From contig JAGHSR010000005.1 of the NCBI GenBank assembly GCA_018065765.1, positions 1 through 6,442 on the forward strand: a DNA stretch of 6,442 bases, written 5' to 3'. The notes below the pieces were generated by a model. That model saw only the letters and a program-made list of their open reading frames with translations. It searched no databases and was not told the origin of the DNA. Shown in pieces: positions 5,348 to 6,442 of the stretch (the first letter of the stretch is position 1; every line of letters begins with the position of its first letter). The translations under genes were made by a program, and so were the position numbers. This stretch comes from Candidatus Colicola coprequi. GTDB taxonomy: Bacteria; Bacteroidota; Bacteroidia; Bacteroidales; Paludibacteraceae.

Positions 5348-6442
5348 TATTCAGCAGCCAGTGCATCGTATTTATCTTTCATACCGAGACGGTAGTAGAG
5401 TTGACGGAGATTGCGTTTGTACTCTTCGTTCTGGGGAGCGAGTTGATAAGCCTTCTCAAAATAGGGAAGAGCTTTAGCAAAAGTGGCATCAATTTCCACT
5501 TTCGCTTTCTTGTACTCCTTAGCATCCATATAGGTAGCAGCATCGTTGAGCTGATTGCCCTTGTCGATATATGCAAAGCCGTAACTGGATAGGAACAGTG
5601 CATTTTCGGGTTCCATGGACAAGGCTTTTTCAAAAACAGCGAAAGCTTCTTCGAAGCGTCCCTGTAGGCTAAGAATAGAACCTTTGGAGTTGTAATACTG
5701 ACCTTGAGGAGCCATAGCGATGGCTTGATCAAGATAGCGCAAAGCAGCGTCCTTGTCGCCTGCTTGTACCAAGTTGTTGATACGATTTTGGAGGAACCAC
5801 TCATCGTTAGGGAAACGTTTGATGCACTCGTCCAGGATATTGTTGGCGGTAGCGCTATCTTTCTTGTCAATATAGCATTGATAGAGATATTGAGCGGAAG
5901 AAGAAGCTTCTACGTTACCGGTGGACAACTCGCGGAAAATAGCAATTGCATCATCGTACATCTCAGCGCTGTAAGCAAAACGAGCTGCGTAGTACTTATA
6001 TAAATAATAGGTACTATCTTTGACCATTTTTTCCTGATACTTAGCATCCTGCATCATGGGCAAAGCGGGAATGTTAAGAAACTCAGTGAAATAGCGATAA
6101 GCGTCCTCGTAGTTGTGGTCGTCGTTCATTTGGCTACCGTAGTAGATCAGTTCCTGACCGGTGTAATACTCCAGCACTTTGTCAGCAATGTTCTTGCGTG
6201 TTTTGAGGTCATACTTGTGGTTGCCCTTTTTGTCAACAATGACATTACCTTTTTTGTCCTTTTGTGGTTGCATAGCCAGTTCATCGGCTTTTTTCCAATA
6301 GGTAAGGCTCTCCATGACACTTTCGCCCATTTTAACCACATCCATCGGTGTATGAGAAATAGATGCGTTGATGCGCTCCATGTAGTTTTGGCGGTAGCCA
6401 ATCAGACCGGCAACATACCATGTTTCTGCCAAGTCCTTGGTT
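5347..6442 (-). CDS. tetratricopeptide-repeat protein, 5' end outside the window
   Basis: The frame is open to the right window edge (Thr-Lys-Asp precede LAETWYV), so the true start lies beyond 6442; the TTG at 6432 is not a credible start because the coding frame continues upstream of it. The visible 364 residues are a helical TPR array. Residue numbers here count from the first visible codon. Clear repeat-like units fall around 104-125 (YEDAYRYFTEFLNIP), 156-175 (YDDAIAIFREL), 227-247 (DKDAALRYLDQAIAMAP), 247-280 (QGRFEEAFAVFEKALSMEP) and 320-337 (ALPYFEKAYQLAP). A charged insertion near 60-78 contains DKKGN twice, eight residues apart. Such proteins act as scaffolds for protein-protein contact; Bacteroidetes ones like this often carry a signal peptide, which would be in the missing part. 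It is the most upstream visible gene of the TPR-ruvX-def-mntP operon. Partner unknown. Confidence 0.85.
   Translation of the reverse strand, partial: TKDLAETWYVAGLIGYRQNYMERINASISHTPMDVVKMGESVMESLTYWKKADELAMQPQKDKKGNVIVDKKGNHKYDLKTRKNIADKVLEYYTGQELIYYGSQMNDDHNYEDAYRYFTEFLNIPALPMMQDAKYQEKMVKDSTYYLYKYYAARFAYSAEMYDDAIAIFRELSTGNVEASSSAQYLYQCYIDKKDSATANNILDECIKRFPNDEWFLQNRINNLVQAGDKDAALRYLDQAIAMAPQGQYYNSKGSILSLQGRFEEAFAVFEKALSMEPENALFLSSYGFAYIDKGNQLNDAATYMDAKEYKKAKVEIDATFAKALPYFEKAYQLAPQNEEYKRNLRQLYYRLGMKDKYDALAAE

Overview
The window looks like ordinary chromosome from a member of the Bacteroidetes, most likely the order Bacteroidales. Three things point there. Promoters match the Bacteroidetes pattern (TTG, 19-20 bases, TAnnTTTG), including the extended form GTACTTTTGCA. 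No gene has an obvious Shine-Dalgarno sequence. The protein set is typical: a FadL/OmpP1-type outer-membrane protein, a Bacteroidetes-style TrpRS with a KMGKS signature, and a TPR protein next to RuvX and peptide deformylase. A Prevotella-like genus is plausible, but I cannot settle it from the sequence alone.

Layout, left to right. Positions 1-50 hold a leftward promoter for a gene outside the window. Positions 53-251 lie downstream of the FadL-type gene and contain a nested inverted-repeat structure whose outer 14-bp stem is followed, on the minus strand, by a run of seven T. This is the least explained part of the window and could be a structured RNA of about 200 nt. Positions 277-2949 are a tight minus-strand operon: trpS, a small secreted protein of unknown function, and the FadL-type outer-membrane protein, joined by overlaps of 1 and 26 nt. 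Positions 2977-3024 hold two divergent promoters whose upstream halves overlap, one for trpS and one for a plus-strand O-methyltransferase (3099-3743). That methyltransferase converges on mntP and overlaps its 3' end by 23 bp. Positions 3721-6442 are a second minus-strand operon in the order TPR protein (5' end cut off by the window edge), ruvX, def, mntP. It is interrupted only by an 88-bp gap filled mostly with an imperfect 7-base tandem repeat.

The genes are largely housekeeping: tRNA charging (TrpS), removal of N-terminal formyl groups from nascent proteins (Def), RNA or DNA processing (RuvX/YqgF), Mn(II) export (MntP), and envelope functions (FadL-type protein, small secreted protein). 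I found no mobile element, CRISPR array, rRNA, tRNA or convincing defence system. The points worth a second look are the RNA-like structure at the left edge, the shared divergent promoter region, the heptamer repeat before def, and two genes (mntP and the FadL-type gene) that have no possible ATG start and seem to depend on translation of the gene before them.
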